Notes under the pieces: generated by a model
What the model saw: only the letters and a program-made list of their open reading frames with translations
Told to the model about the DNA's origin: nothing
The model's database searches: none
Assembly: GCA_964384915.1 (NCBI GenBank)
Contig: CAYLMA010000026.1
Location: 1 to 50,282, forward strand
Length of the DNA: 50,282 bases
Direction of reading: 5' to 3'
From: Sulfurimicrobium sp964384915
GTDB lineage: Bacteria; Pseudomonadota; Gammaproteobacteria; Burkholderiales; Sulfuricellaceae
Position numbers and translations under genes: made by a program
Part shown: positions 24,497-33,962 of the stretch, in pieces
Position numbering within the stretch: the stretch's first letter is position 1
Layout of the letters: each line of letters opens with the position of its first letter

Positions 24497-27228
24497 CCCA
24501 GCCTGGCCAGCTGTGACCGCAGCTTCTCCAGCGTCGCAGCAAAGTTCACCAGCCGCTCCTTTTCCTGCTCCACCACCGCGGCGGGCGCGCGCGCCACGAA
24601 GCTCTCGTTGCCGAGCTTGGCATGCGCCTTGGCGATTTCGCCTTCGAGGCGCGCGATTTCCTTGGACAGGCGCGCCTGCTCGGCTTCCTTGTCAATCTCG
24701 ATCTTCAGCATCAGGCGCACGTCGCCCACCACGGCTACCGGCGCATCTGCGGCCGGCAACTCGCCCGCCACGATGGTGATGTCGGATATCCTGGCCAGCG
24801 CCTGGATGTAGGGCGCCAGGGCGGAGATGTCGCCCAGCGCGACCAGCGGTACCTTTTGCGCCGGTGAAATATTCATTTCGCCGCGCAGGGTGCGGCAGGC
24901 GTTGACCATTTCCTTGAGCTGCGCGGCCTGTGCCATGGCGGCAACGTCCAGCTTGCCGGGGTCGGCCTGCGGATAGTCTTGCAGCATGATGCTCTCGCCC
25001 TGCCGGTTCGCCAGCGGCGCCACTTTCTGCCACAACTCCTCGGTGATGAAGGGGATGATGGGGTGCGCCAGGCGCAACAGGGTTTCCAGCACGCGCACCA
25101 GGGTGCGGCGCGTGGCCCTTTGCTGCGCTTCATCGCCGTTGGCGATTTGCACCTTGGCCAGTTCCACGTACCAGTCGCAATACTCGTCCCAGGCGAATTC
25201 GTAGATGGCGCGCGCCGCCATGTCGAAGCGGTAGGAGCCGAAAGCCTCGGCCACTTCCTGCTCGGCCTGCTGCAGGCGGCCGGTGATCCACTTGTCCATG
25301 TCCGAATACTGCAGGGGCAGGCTTTCATCCTGGCCGCAATCCTTGCCTTCGGTGTTCATCAGCACGAAACGCGTGGCATTCCACAGCTTGTTGCAGAAAT
25401 TGCGGTATCCCTCGCAGCGCTTGAAGTCGAACTTGATGTCGCGCCCATGTGAAGCCAGGCTGGCGAAGGTGAAACGCACGGCATCGGTGCCGTAGGAGGC
25501 GATGCCCTCGGGGAAATCCTTGCGCGTGCCTTTTTCGATCGAAGCCGCCTGCTTCGGGTTCATCAGGCCGGAGGTGCGTTTCTGCACCAATGTTTCCAGC
25601 GCGATGCCGTCGATCAGGTCGATGGGATCGATGACGTTGCCCTTGGACTTGCTCATCTTGTTGCCGTGCATGTCGCGCACCAGGCCGTGCACGTAAACTT
25701 CCTTGAACGGCACCTGGTCGGTGAAATGCAGCGACATCATGATCATGCGGGCGACCCAGAAGAAAATGATGTCGAAACCGGTGACTAGAACGCTGGTCGG
25801 CAGGAAAGTCTTGAGTTCGGCCGTCTGTTCCGGCCAGCCAAGGGTGGAGAAAGGCCACAGCGCGGAGGAAAACCAGGTATCGAGCACGTCCTCGTCCTGG
25901 CGCAGGGTCTTGCCCGCGCCCGCCTGCTGTTGCGCCTCGGCGAGGCTGCGCGCGACGTAGAAATTGCCGTCCTCGTCGTACCACGCCGGGATGCGGTGCC
26001 CCCACCACAACTGGCGCGAGATGCACCAGTCCTGGATGTTTTCCAGCCACTGGTTGTAGACGTGGCTCCAGTTGTCCGGCACGAACTTGACCTCGCCCTT
26101 GGCGACGACATCCAGGCCGCGCTTGGCCAGGCCGTCCATGGCCACGTACCACTGGTCGGTGAGCATCGGTTCGATCACGGTATGGGTGCGGTCGCCGCGC
26201 GGCACCATGAGCTTGTGCGCCTTGGTCGCCACCAGCAGGCCCTGCGCCTCGAGGTCGGCGACGATTTTCTTGCGCGCCTCGTAGCGCTCCATGCCCTGGT
26301 ATTCGGCCGGCGCCAGATCGTTGATTTTGGCGTCCAGGGTGAGGATGCTCAGCGGCTCGAGGTGATGGCGCTGGCCAACCTGGTAGTCGTTGAAATCGTG
26401 CGCCGGCGTGATCTTGACGCAGCCGGTGCCGAATTCCTTGTCCACGTAATCGTCGGCGATGATGGGGATGGTGCGCTCGCACAAGGGCAGGCGCACGTGC
26501 TTGCCGACCAGGTGCTTGTAGCGCTCGTCTTCGGGATGCACCGCCACCGCCATGTCGCCGAGCATGGTCTCGGGGCGGGTGGTGGCGACGATCAGCGCTT
26601 CGGCGCAGCCTTCCACCGGATAGCAGATGTGCCACATGAAGCCGTCTTCTTCCTCGGAAATCACTTCGAGGTCGGAAACCGCGGTCATCAATACCGGGTC
26701 CCAGTTGACCAGGCGCTTGCCGCGATAGATCAGACCCTGCTCGTAGAGCTTGACGAAAACTTCCGAAACGGCTTTGGACAGCCCTTCGTCCATGGTGAAA
26801 CGCTCGCGCGACCAGTCGCAGGAGGCGCCGAGGCGGCGCATCTGGCGCGTGATGGTCGATCCGGACTGTTCCTTCCACTCCCAGACTTTTTCCATGAATT
26901 TCTCGCGCCCCAGGTCGTGGCGGGAAATGCCTTTTGCTTCCAGCTGCCGCTCCACCACGATCTGCGTGGCGATACCGGCGTGGTCGGTGCCCGGCTGCCA
27001 CAGGGTGTTCTCGCCCTTCATGCGGTGGTAGCGCACCAGCGTGTCCATCAGGGTGTCCTGGAAGGCGTGCCCCATATGCAGCGTGCCGGTGACGTTCGGC
27101 GGCGGCAGCATGATGCAGTAGGCGTCTTTGTCCGGCGCGGTGGTGGCGCGAAAATAGCCGCTGGATTCCCAGCGGGGATACCAGTGCGCCTCGATGGCGG
27201 CGGGTTCAAAGCTTTTGGCGAGTTCCAT
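24493..27228 (-). CDS. valS: valyl-tRNA synthetase
   Basis: A 911-residue class I aminoacyl-tRNA synthetase. The HIGH-type motif is in PPNVTGTLHMGHAF (about residues 42-55), and the catalytic KMSKS loop is GNKMSKSKGNV near residue 525. The editing domain, anticodon-binding domain and a C-terminal coiled coil (EAEQARLSKEIARLEGEIAK) are in order. Length is normal. ATG 27228 begins MELAKSFEPAAIEAHWY. It is the last gene of the pepA-holC-unknown-valS operon, and its stop codon overlaps the stop of the convergent small gene, so there is no room for an intergenic terminator. Confidence 0.98.
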   Translation of the reverse strand: MELAKSFEPAAIEAHWYPRWESSGYFRATTAPDKDAYCIMLPPPNVTGTLHMGHAFQDTLMDTLVRYHRMKGENTLWQPGTDHAGIATQIVVERQLEAKGISRHDLGREKFMEKVWEWKEQSGSTITRQMRRLGASCDWSRERFTMDEGLSKAVSEVFVKLYEQGLIYRGKRLVNWDPVLMTAVSDLEVISEEEDGFMWHICYPVEGCAEALIVATTRPETMLGDMAVAVHPEDERYKHLVGKHVRLPLCERTIPIIADDYVDKEFGTGCVKITPAHDFNDYQVGQRHHLEPLSILTLDAKINDLAPAEYQGMERYEARKKIVADLEAQGLLVATKAHKLMVPRGDRTHTVIEPMLTDQWYVAMDGLAKRGLDVVAKGEVKFVPDNWSHVYNQWLENIQDWCISRQLWWGHRIPAWYDEDGNFYVARSLAEAQQQAGAGKTLRQDEDVLDTWFSSALWPFSTLGWPEQTAELKTFLPTSVLVTGFDIIFFWVARMIMMSLHFTDQVPFKEVYVHGLVRDMHGNKMSKSKGNVIDPIDLIDGIALETLVQKRTSGLMNPKQAASIEKGTRKDFPEGIASYGTDAVRFTFASLASHGRDIKFDFKRCEGYRNFCNKLWNATRFVLMNTEGKDCGQDESLPLQYSDMDKWITGRLQQAEQEVAEAFGSYRFDMAARAIYEFAWDEYCDWYVELAKVQIANGDEAQQRATRRTLVRVLETLLRLAHPIIPFITEELWQKVAPLANRQGESIMLQDYPQADPGKLDVAAMAQAAQLKEMVNACRTLRGEMNISPAQKVPLVALGDISALAPYIQALARISDITIVAGELPAADAPVAVVGDVRLMLKIEIDKEAEQARLSKEIARLEGEIAKAHAKLGNESFVARAPAAVVEQEKERLVNFAATLEKLRSQLARLG

Positions 27229-27268
27229 GGTGCGGGCAGGGGATGTCTGAAAAGGGGTGGATTATAGC

Positions 27269-27775
27269 CTATTCGCCTGCTTCATTGGCGTCACGGGTGC
27301 GGCCGGCAATCGCGCCAAGCTGCTTCCGCAGTTCTTGCGCCACCGCCTCGCGCACCACCGATTCCAGTTGCATGGCAAACTGATCCAGCATGCTGGACAT
27401 CGCCTGATCCAGGGCGGAAACGATATGCGCAGAAAGCCGCTGGTCAAGAATTTCATGAATCTGCCTGTCCAGGTTTTGCAGCGACTGGCCGCTCAGCTGG
27501 AGAGAACCGTCATCCGTTGCGGTTTCGGGCGCTTGCTCCTCGACGTCCTCCAGCAGCAGAAACGGAAATTCATTCACCTCCGCCTTTTCTTCCACCACCT
27601 CGGTCAACACGGGAATCACTTCTTCTTCGACCGGCACCACTTCAGTCAGTACCGGAAAGTCCATTGCCGGAAGCGCGGCGGGTGCCGTTTCTAGCCGGTC
27701 GTAGTGGCGCTTCAGCAAGGCATCCATCTTGGCGAGGACGTCGTCATGCGCGGTGCGGGCAGACTCCGTGGTCAT
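27269..27775 (-). CDS. unknown protein between holC and valS (possibly DUF2486-like)
   Basis: A 168-residue acidic soluble protein. The N-terminal third is helical and the centre holds two copies of PVLTEVV followed by Glu-rich stretches. The C-terminal half looks like an amphipathic helix or coiled coil (LQNLDRQIHEILDQRLSAHI, then SMLDQFAMQLESVVREAVAQ). ATG 27775 overlaps the holC stop by 4 bases. The LTEVV repeats recall DUF2486 proteins of betaproteobacteria, but I cannot confirm this. Its function is unknown. Confidence 0.75.
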   Translation of the reverse strand: MTTESARTAHDDVLAKMDALLKRHYDRLETAPAALPAMDFPVLTEVVPVEEEVIPVLTEVVEEKAEVNEFPFLLLEDVEEQAPETATDDGSLQLSGQSLQNLDRQIHEILDQRLSAHIVSALDQAMSSMLDQFAMQLESVVREAVAQELRKQLGAIAGRTRDANEAGE

Positions 27776-28209
27776 GAATGCCGCTTGCCGGCCTGGCTCA
27801 TGTCATGGGAGCGAATTTCGTAGCCCCGGTCGCGATAGAAACGGAAGCGCCCACGCGCCGCCTCACGATCAGCCTCATCCGTTGTCACGATCTCGATCAG
27901 GCGCTGAAAGCGGCTGAAAAAAACTGGACGGGTTCCACTCAGATTGAGCAGCACCTGCTCATGCAGCAACTCTCCCGGATCGTGATCCACGATGACCGGC
28001 GTCACCGGGGCCAGTTCGTCGCGGGCGCGGCAGTGCGGCAGGAAGCCGGTGGCGGGCACGCTCCACAAGAGCTGATCCACCTTCACCGCCATCGCCTCAT
28101 CCGCAGTCAGCACCAGCACCCGCAAACCCTGCTCGAGCGCCTTGGCGCTGAGTTTGCAGGCGAGCAGCCGCTTGTCCTGAACGTGGGTATAGAAATCGAT
28201 CTGTGTCAT
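27772..28209 (-). CDS. holC: DNA polymerase III subunit chi
   Basis: A 145-residue protein starting MTQIDFYTHVQDKRLLACKL, the standard HolC start, with LLWSVPATGFLPHC and FFSRFQRLIEIV later. Chi links the clamp loader to SSB at the replication fork. ATG 28209 is chosen; a TTG one codon earlier is open. No Shine-Dalgarno is visible, because the upstream region is the TCAGC heptamer array 28220-28247. Its position between pepA and valS is conserved across proteobacteria. Confidence 0.93.
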   Translation of the reverse strand: MTQIDFYTHVQDKRLLACKLSAKALEQGLRVLVLTADEAMAVKVDQLLWSVPATGFLPHCRARDELAPVTPVIVDHDPGELLHEQVLLNLSGTRPVFFSRFQRLIEIVTTDEADREAARGRFRFYRDRGYEIRSHDMSQAGKRHS

Positions 28210-28219
28210 CAATAACAGC

Positions 28220-28247
28220 GCTCAGCCATCAGCCGTCAGCTCTCAGC
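28220..28247. repeat. four NNTCAGC heptamers between pepA and holC
   Basis: GCTCAGC, CATCAGC, CGTCAGC and TCTCAGC stand in perfect 7-base register. The array covers the pepA stop codon (28243-28245) and the spacer to holC, where a ribosome-binding site would be expected. Confidence 0.8.
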
Positions 28248-29733
28248 CCCCGGCGCGGTTGACCAGGAAATGCACCAGCAACGGCACCGGCCGCCCGGTG
28301 GCGCCTTTTTCCTTGCCCGATTTCCAGGCCGTACCGGCAATGTCCAGATGCGCCCAGTCATACTCCTTGGTGAAGCGGGAAAGGAAACAGGCTGCCGTCA
28401 CCGTACCCCCGGCACGGCCGCCGATGTTGGCCATATCGGCAAAATTGCTCTTCAGTTGCTCCTGATACTCATCCCACAGCGGCAACTGCCAGGCCCGGTC
28501 GTAAGTTTCTTCGCCGGCATGCAGCAATTCGCGCGCCAGGGCATCATGATTGGCCAAGAGGCCGCTGGCCTGGTGGCCGAGGGCGATGACGCAGGCGCCG
28601 GTCAGGGTGGCGATGTCCACCACGGCCGCCGGCTCGAACCTGGTGGCGTATGTCAGCGCATCGCACAGGATCAAGCGGCCCTCAGCATCGGTGTTGAGGA
28701 TTTCGATGGTCTGGCCGGACATGCTGGTGACCACGTCGCCCGGCTTGTTGGCGTTGCCATCGGGCAGATTCTCGCAGGTCGGGATAATGCCCACCACGTT
28801 GAGCGGCAGCTTCATCTGGGCGATCGCCTTGAATGTGCCGAGCACGCTCGCGGCGCCGCACATATCGTATTTCATCTCGTCCATTTCGGCTGCGGGCTTG
28901 AGGGAAATGCCGCCGGCATCGAAAGTGATGCCCTTGCCGACCAGCACCACCGGCTTCTGATCTTTCTTGCCGCCGGAATATTGCATCACGATCAGTTTGG
29001 GCGGCTGGCGGCTGCCCTTGGCGACCGACAGGAAAGAGCCCATTTTGAGCTCTTCCAGTTGCGGCTGCTCCAGTACTTCAATTTTAAAGCCATGCGCTTT
29101 GGCCAATTCCTGCGCCTGCTCGGCGATGTGGGTTGGCGTGCAGATATTGCCCGGCAAATTGGCCAGATCCTTGGTCAGATTCATGCCCTGGGCGATCGCC
29201 AGGCCCTGCTGCATGGCATTCTCGCCCAGCGCCAGCTCGTTGCGGCGCGGGACGCTCAGGACCATCCGGCGCAAGGGGCGGCGCGGTTCGTCCTGCTTGC
29301 TCTTGAGGCGATCGAAGCGATAGATGCTTTCCATCGCCACAATCACCGCATGCTCGATTTTCCACGCCAGCTCGCGTTTCTTCACCGGCACTTCAGTCAG
29401 ATACAGCGCGGCTTCGGTGGCGCCGGTTTCGTTCAGGGCCTTGACCGCAGCGGCCACGGCTTCCCGGTATTCCTTGTCCCTGAATTCGCGTTCCTTGCCC
29501 AGCCCGACCAGCAGCACGCGGTCGCACAGGGTATTGGCCACGTTATGCAGCAGCAGCGTGCTGCCCAGCTTGCCGTCCATGTCGCCACGGCGCAGGATAT
29601 CACTGATGTAAAAGCCTGAAATGCGGTCCATGAGGTCAGCCGCGAGGGAAAGTTTACGGTGTTCGAAAACGCCCACCACCACGCAGGCGGTGCGCTGCTT
29701 TTCCGGACTGCCGCTTTTTATGCTAAATTCCAA
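28243..29733 (-). CDS. pepA: leucyl aminopeptidase (PepA, M17)
   Basis: A 496-residue cytosolic metallopeptidase. The C-terminal catalytic domain has VLVGKGITFDAGG, the signature NTDAEGRL (about residue 345) and the dinuclear metal ligands around them. The start is TTG 29733: it gives the usual MEFSIKSG opening and has GGGAG seven bases upstream, while another TTG at 29754 adds seven unconserved codons. In some bacteria PepA also binds DNA. It is the first gene of the pepA-holC-unknown-valS operon and diverges from lptF. Confidence 0.97.
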   Translation of the reverse strand: MEFSIKSGSPEKQRTACVVVGVFEHRKLSLAADLMDRISGFYISDILRRGDMDGKLGSTLLLHNVANTLCDRVLLVGLGKEREFRDKEYREAVAAAVKALNETGATEAALYLTEVPVKKRELAWKIEHAVIVAMESIYRFDRLKSKQDEPRRPLRRMVLSVPRRNELALGENAMQQGLAIAQGMNLTKDLANLPGNICTPTHIAEQAQELAKAHGFKIEVLEQPQLEELKMGSFLSVAKGSRQPPKLIVMQYSGGKKDQKPVVLVGKGITFDAGGISLKPAAEMDEMKYDMCGAASVLGTFKAIAQMKLPLNVVGIIPTCENLPDGNANKPGDVVTSMSGQTIEILNTDAEGRLILCDALTYATRFEPAAVVDIATLTGACVIALGHQASGLLANHDALARELLHAGEETYDRAWQLPLWDEYQEQLKSNFADMANIGGRAGGTVTAACFLSRFTKEYDWAHLDIAGTAWKSGKEKGATGRPVPLLVHFLVNRAGG

Positions 29734-29780
29734 GTGGTGCTCCCTTTGTCCCAAGTAGACAAAATTTGATTAGAACCCAA

Positions 29781-29810
29781 ATTATCCTCAGTCTTACCCA
29801 ATAAAGTCAA
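29781..29810 (-). promoter_or_regulatory. putative sigma-70 promoter for pepA operon
   Basis: On the minus strand TTGACT (29810-29805) and GATAAT (29786-29781) are separated by 18 bases. Each matches 5 of 6 consensus bases. It lies about 50 bases upstream of the pepA TTG start. Confidence 0.55.
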
Positions 29811-29824
29811 AGAAAACAAAAAAC

Positions 29825-30916
29825 ATGATTTTTCGCCGCGCGTTGTTGCAGGAACTATTCAGTAATGCAGCCGCCGTATTTATCATCCTCCTCGCGATCA
29901 GCATTACCACGCTGCTCATCCGTCTGCTTGGCCAGGCTGCCAGCGGCTCACTGGCAAGCGAGGCCGTGCTGGCGTTTCTGGCGTTCAGCTCGCTAAATTA
30001 TCTGCCAGTTTTGCTTTCCCTTACTCTTTTCATCGCGGTATTGCTGACCCTGACACGCAGCTACCGGGATAACGAAATGGTAGTGTGGTTCAGTTCCGGC
30101 CAGAGCTTGACCGCCTTCATACGCCCCGTGTTCCTGGTTGCAGCCCCGGTAGCACTGGTGGTGGCCATATTGAGCCTGTTCCTGTCACCCTGGGCATTGC
30201 AGAAACAGAATGAATATCGCAGCCAGATTGAAAGCAGAGATGACGTGGCTTCTATCGCCCCTGGCGTATTCAAGGAATCCAAGCACGCCGACCGGGTATT
30301 TTTCGTGGAAAGCTTCGCCGGCGAACAAAACACGGTAAGCAACATTTTTATGCAATCCACGGAAAACCAGAAACAAGGCGTCATGTTCGCCCAGCATGGC
30401 TACCAAAGCATCGCAAAAAATGGCGACCGTTACCTGGTATTGCTGAACGGAAGGCGCTATGAAGGACTGCCGGGCTCCATGGAATTCAAGATTATTGAAT
30501 TCGAGCGCTATGCCGTGCGCATCGACCCTTACGAAGCAAAGCTCACCGCAGCGTCGCCAAAATCTCTTTCCCTGCTTGAACTCATAGACAACAAGTCGCT
30601 GGAGAACATTGCAGAAATTCAGTGGAGATTTTCCCTGCCGTTGAGCGCATTGCTGCTGGCGCTGCTGGCGATCCCCCTGAGTTTCGTCAACCCGCGCGCC
30701 GGACGCTCTCTCAACCTGATGCTGGCGCTGGTAACCTACCTCATTTACAGCAACTGCCTCAGCATCGCCCAAGGTCTGGTGGCGCAAGGCAAGCTGGCGC
30801 CGATTCTTGGGCTGTGGCTGGTACACGCAAGCCTGGCAGGGCTGCTGCTGATCCTGTTTTACCGCCGCTTACGGGTATCCCCTTCATTATTCGAACGCTT
30901 CAGGCGGGCATCATGA
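29825..30916 (+). CDS. lptF: LPS export permease LptF
   Basis: A 363-residue inner-membrane protein with the LptF/LptG plan: helices at about 14-36 (NAAAVFIILLAISITTLLI), 55-78 and 100-122, a periplasmic beta-jellyroll domain (about 130-260), then three C-terminal helices (LSALLLALLAIPLSFVNPRAG). LptF works with LptG and LptB2 to extract lipopolysaccharide from the inner membrane. ATG 29825 lacks a clear Shine-Dalgarno. The stop overlaps lptG by 4 bases. Divergence from pepA is the common proteobacterial arrangement. Confidence 0.95.
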   Translation: MIFRRALLQELFSNAAAVFIILLAISITTLLIRLLGQAASGSLASEAVLAFLAFSSLNYLPVLLSLTLFIAVLLTLTRSYRDNEMVVWFSSGQSLTAFIRPVFLVAAPVALVVAILSLFLSPWALQKQNEYRSQIESRDDVASIAPGVFKESKHADRVFFVESFAGEQNTVSNIFMQSTENQKQGVMFAQHGYQSIAKNGDRYLVLLNGRRYEGLPGSMEFKIIEFERYAVRIDPYEAKLTAASPKSLSLLELIDNKSLENIAEIQWRFSLPLSALLLALLAIPLSFVNPRAGRSLNLMLALVTYLIYSNCLSIAQGLVAQGKLAPILGLWLVHASLAGLLLILFYRRLRVSPSLFERFRRAS

Positions 30917-31986
30917 ACATTCTGCACCGCTACCTGGCAAAGGAAATTTACGCCAGCACCCTGTTCGTATTCGCAGCCCTGCTCTCCCTGTTTGCCTTCT
31001 TTGACCTGATTCATGAACTGGGCGACCTGGGCAAGGGGCATTATCGCCTGCCACAAATCCTGGGCTTTGTTGCCCTGGGCTTGCCTGGGCATATTTACGA
31101 ATTATTTCCCATCGCGGCCCTGATCGGCACCTTGTTCGCCCTGGCCCAGTTTTCAGCCAATTCCGAATTCACGGTGATGCGGGTTTCCGGACTATCGACT
31201 CAGCGCTTTGCACTATCGCTGATGCAGATTGGCATGGTCTTCGTGGCATTGACCCTGTTTTTTGGCGAGATCGTCACCCCGAAGGCAGAACGCATGGCTC
31301 AACAACTCAGGCTCAAGGCCACCAGTTCGGTGGTCGCACAGGAATTCCGTTCCGGGTTGTGGATCAAGGACGCCCAGAGCTTTGTCAACGTACGTGAAAT
31401 CCTGCCGGACACGACCTTGCTGGGTGTCAAGATTTTCGAATTCGATCAGGACTACCATTTGAAGACGGTGAGCTACGCCGACCGCGGCCACCATGAAGAA
31501 GCCGGCCGCTGGCTGCTTGAAGACGTAAGCCAGACCCACTTCGAAGGAGATAAAACAACTGCGGGCAAGCTGCCGCAACTCGCCTGGACTTCGGTATTGA
31601 ACCCGGACATTCTTTCCGTGCTGCTGGTCGTGCCGGAACAGATGTCGGCATGGAGCCTTTACCAGTACGTGCAACACCTGCGCGACAACAAGCAGAAAAC
31701 CACGCGCTATGAAATCGCGCTGTGGTCCAAACTGGCCTACCCCTTTGCCACCCTGGTCATGATGATTTTTGCCCTGCCGTTCGCCTATCACCAATCCCGT
31801 AGCGGAGGTGTCAGCGGAAAAATCTTCGTGGGCATCATGGCAGGCCTGTCTTTTCATTTGCTGAACAGGGTCTTTGCCCATCTCGGCCTGCTCAATGACT
31901 GGCCGCCGCTATTCAGCGCTTCCTTCCCCGCACTCGCGTTTCTCGGAGCCGCACTGGGAATCCTCTGGTGGATGGAAAAGAGATAG
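30913..31986 (+). CDS. lptG: LPS export permease LptG
   Basis: A 357-residue partner of LptF. It begins MNILHRYLAKEIYASTLFVF, with the first helices LLSLFAFFDLIHELGDLG and LFPIAALIGTLFALAQFS, the conserved ELTVMRVSG-like segment (EFTVMRVSG), a periplasmic domain, and C-terminal helices with MMIFALPFAYHQSRSGGVSGK. ATG 30913 overlaps the lptF stop (ATGA). The stop codon TAG at 31984-31986 directly abuts three CGGTCAG repeats shared with the convergent RDD gene. Confidence 0.95.
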   Translation: MNILHRYLAKEIYASTLFVFAALLSLFAFFDLIHELGDLGKGHYRLPQILGFVALGLPGHIYELFPIAALIGTLFALAQFSANSEFTVMRVSGLSTQRFALSLMQIGMVFVALTLFFGEIVTPKAERMAQQLRLKATSSVVAQEFRSGLWIKDAQSFVNVREILPDTTLLGVKIFEFDQDYHLKTVSYADRGHHEEAGRWLLEDVSQTHFEGDKTTAGKLPQLAWTSVLNPDILSVLLVVPEQMSAWSLYQYVQHLRDNKQKTTRYEIALWSKLAYPFATLVMMIFALPFAYHQSRSGGVSGKIFVGIMAGLSFHLLNRVFAHLGLLNDWPPLFSASFPALAFLGAALGILWWMEKR

Positions 31987-32007
31987 CGGTCAGCGGTCAG
32001 CGGTCAG
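31987..32007. repeat. three exact CGGTCAG heptamers between lptG and the RDD gene
   Basis: Three identical 7-base units follow the lptG stop immediately. On the minus strand they encode the last residues and stop of the RDD protein. The units (TCAGCGG) fit the NNTCAGC family seen at 9068 and 28220. Confidence 0.85.
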
Positions 32008-32409
32008 GATGATTTTTGTCTTGGCCAGACGATCATGAAGAAATAGCCGTTCACGATCGAACAGCGCCCATAGGATACCGACCCCCAGCAAAGTGCTGGG
32101 CAGGGCAAGCGCGAAGCGCAATATTGCCCGCCGCCTGGTCAGCGGTAAGCCGTCCGCGCTCACCAGGCGCAAATGCCAGGTTTTCATCGCCAGCGTTTGC
32201 CCGCCTCGCAGCCAGAACCAGATGAAATAAGCCGCCACGACGCACAGCAAATAAATCTGGAAGACCACTCTCACCAAGGGCGTCGTACTGCCCAAGGTCA
32301 AACCGGCGAACAGGAACCCGGCCAGAAACAGGACCGCGACCAGCAGCAGGCTCTCATACAACATGCTGGCAAGGCGCCTCAGAATTCCGGGACGGGCGGT
32401 ATTTCCCAC
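31990..32409 (-). CDS. RDD-family membrane protein
   Basis: A 139-residue protein with three hydrophobic segments (LLLVAVLFLAGFLFAGLTLG, VVFQIYLLCVVAAYFIWFWL and ALPSTLLGVGILWALF). The RDD motifs are RRLASMLYE at the start of helix 1 and the C-terminal HDRLAKTKII. The start chosen is GTG 32409, 4 bases after the DUF3106 stop. ATG 32364 would remove the conserved PGILRRLAS. An ATG at 32457 would overlap DUF3106. The function of small RDD proteins is not well defined; transport has been suggested. The final residues lie in a CGGTCAG repeat. Confidence 0.82.
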   Translation of the reverse strand: MGNTARPGILRRLASMLYESLLLVAVLFLAGFLFAGLTLGSTTPLVRVVFQIYLLCVVAAYFIWFWLRGGQTLAMKTWHLRLVSADGLPLTRRRAILRFALALPSTLLGVGILWALFDRERLFLHDRLAKTKIILTADR

Positions 32410-32413
32410 TGAT

Positions 32414-32872
32414 TTACTGAGCTGGAGCCGCAGGAGGCAAATCAAGCGGAGGTGCAACCGCAGTATTGGCCGGCACGGGCGGGAGAACTGCCGGGGGCTT
32501 CTGTTCGGCCTTTTGCTGCCACTTTTGCTTCAATTCCTGCCGCTGCTCCGGGGGCAACTGCTTGAATTTCTGGTAGCGCTGGCGCGCCTGCTCGCGTTCT
32601 TCGGGGCTTAACTCCGCCCAGTCCTTGAGCTGGGCCTGAACTCTCTGCTGCTCTAGCGGCGTCATTTTCCGGTAATGCTTGGCTACGCCCAGCAACTTGA
32701 TACGCTTGCGCGCCGACATGTCATCCCAGTTCCTGGCCACTGGAGAAAGTATTTGCTTCTGCTCCGGGCTTAACTGCGACCAATGCGGCGGCTTGGCGGA
32801 GTCAACCGCAAAGCTCGCGCCGGACACCAGCAACAGCCAGACCGCTAGCGCCGCGACGATTGGTCTAGCCAT
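32414..32872 (-). CDS. DUF3106 periplasmic protein
   Basis: A 152-residue protein with a signal peptide (MARPIVAALAVWLLLVSGASFA), then a helical domain with repeated LSPEQ-type motifs: LSPEQKQIL, MTPLEQQRV, LSPEEREQAR and LPPEQRQEL, spaced about 20-30 residues. The tail is Pro/Ala-rich. This is DUF3106. The motifs resemble the LTPEQ motifs of Spy/CpxP chaperones, which suggests but does not prove a periplasmic stress role. It overlaps the DUF3619 gene by 28 bases and sits in the sigma-factor operon. Confidence 0.85.
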   Translation of the reverse strand: MARPIVAALAVWLLLVSGASFAVDSAKPPHWSQLSPEQKQILSPVARNWDDMSARKRIKLLGVAKHYRKMTPLEQQRVQAQLKDWAELSPEEREQARQRYQKFKQLPPEQRQELKQKWQQKAEQKPPAVLPPVPANTAVAPPLDLPPAAPAQ

Positions 32873-33227
32873 GATTTGAAATCTGAATCCAGATAGGCAT
32901 TAATCGGCAACTCTCCCGCCAGCAAGGTGGCGTCCACATCATCCGGCTCATCGTTGTTGATCTCGGACCAGTTAAATGCAATCAGCAGGCCCAGCAGCAA
33001 AACCACGAGCGGGATCCAGAAACGCAGCGAATAGTGCCCGTGCCCATGATGCCCGGAATGCACCTCGCCATGGCCCGCCATCACCATGCCAAAGACCCGC
33101 TGCGGACTGGCATGAGCAGCCAATGCCTGCTTGCGCGCCGAGTGCAGCCGTTCCAGCACGGAACGATCCAGTTGATTGGTGCCATAATTCAAATGCTGGG
33201 TAATTTTTTTTGCTATGTCACGCTCGT

Positions 33228-33231
<4 letters not shown>
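32845..33231 (-). CDS. DUF3619 membrane protein with His-rich segment
   Basis: A 128-residue protein, MNERDIAKKITQHLNYGTNQ and one membrane helix at about residues 71-86 (FWIPLVVLLLGLLIAF), with a short acidic C-terminal region. Residues 54-66 contain six histidines (HGEVHSGHHGHGH), a likely metal-binding stretch just before the helix. The gene overlaps the sigma-factor stop by 4 bases and the DUF3106 start by 28. This is the position and topology of an anti-sigma factor, although it has no recognisable anti-sigma domain. The role is inferred from context only. Confidence 0.85.
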
Positions 33232-33794
<563 letters not shown>

Positions 33795-33894
33795 TTTACA
33801 AATCCCAATAAAGCAATGAAATAAATACCGCTATGCGCATAATAGCAAAACCCGCCTTTTTTAGCCCCCCGAAACCACCGTTGCAATGCCGCAC

Positions 33895-33923
33895 TTGACC
33901 AAACACTCTGCAACCATTACTGT
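33895..33923 (+). promoter_or_regulatory. putative sigma-70 promoter for ilvB
   Basis: TTGACC (33895-33900), a 17-base spacer and TACTGT (33918-33923) lie 39 bases upstream of the ilvB ATG. The -35 matches 5 of 6 consensus bases and the -10 matches 4 of 6. Confidence 0.5.
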
Positions 33924-33962
33924 TCTAGGTCTTTTTGTTAGTTTGTCAGACAAGGCATTTTC

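Noticed and set aside
33886..33962. Possible ilv leader peptide upstream of ilvB with several Ile, Val and Leu codons (ATITVLGLFVSL).
   Set aside because: It has no early stop codon but runs on into ilvB in another frame, no terminator/antiterminator pair is visible, and the putative promoter would start transcription inside it.
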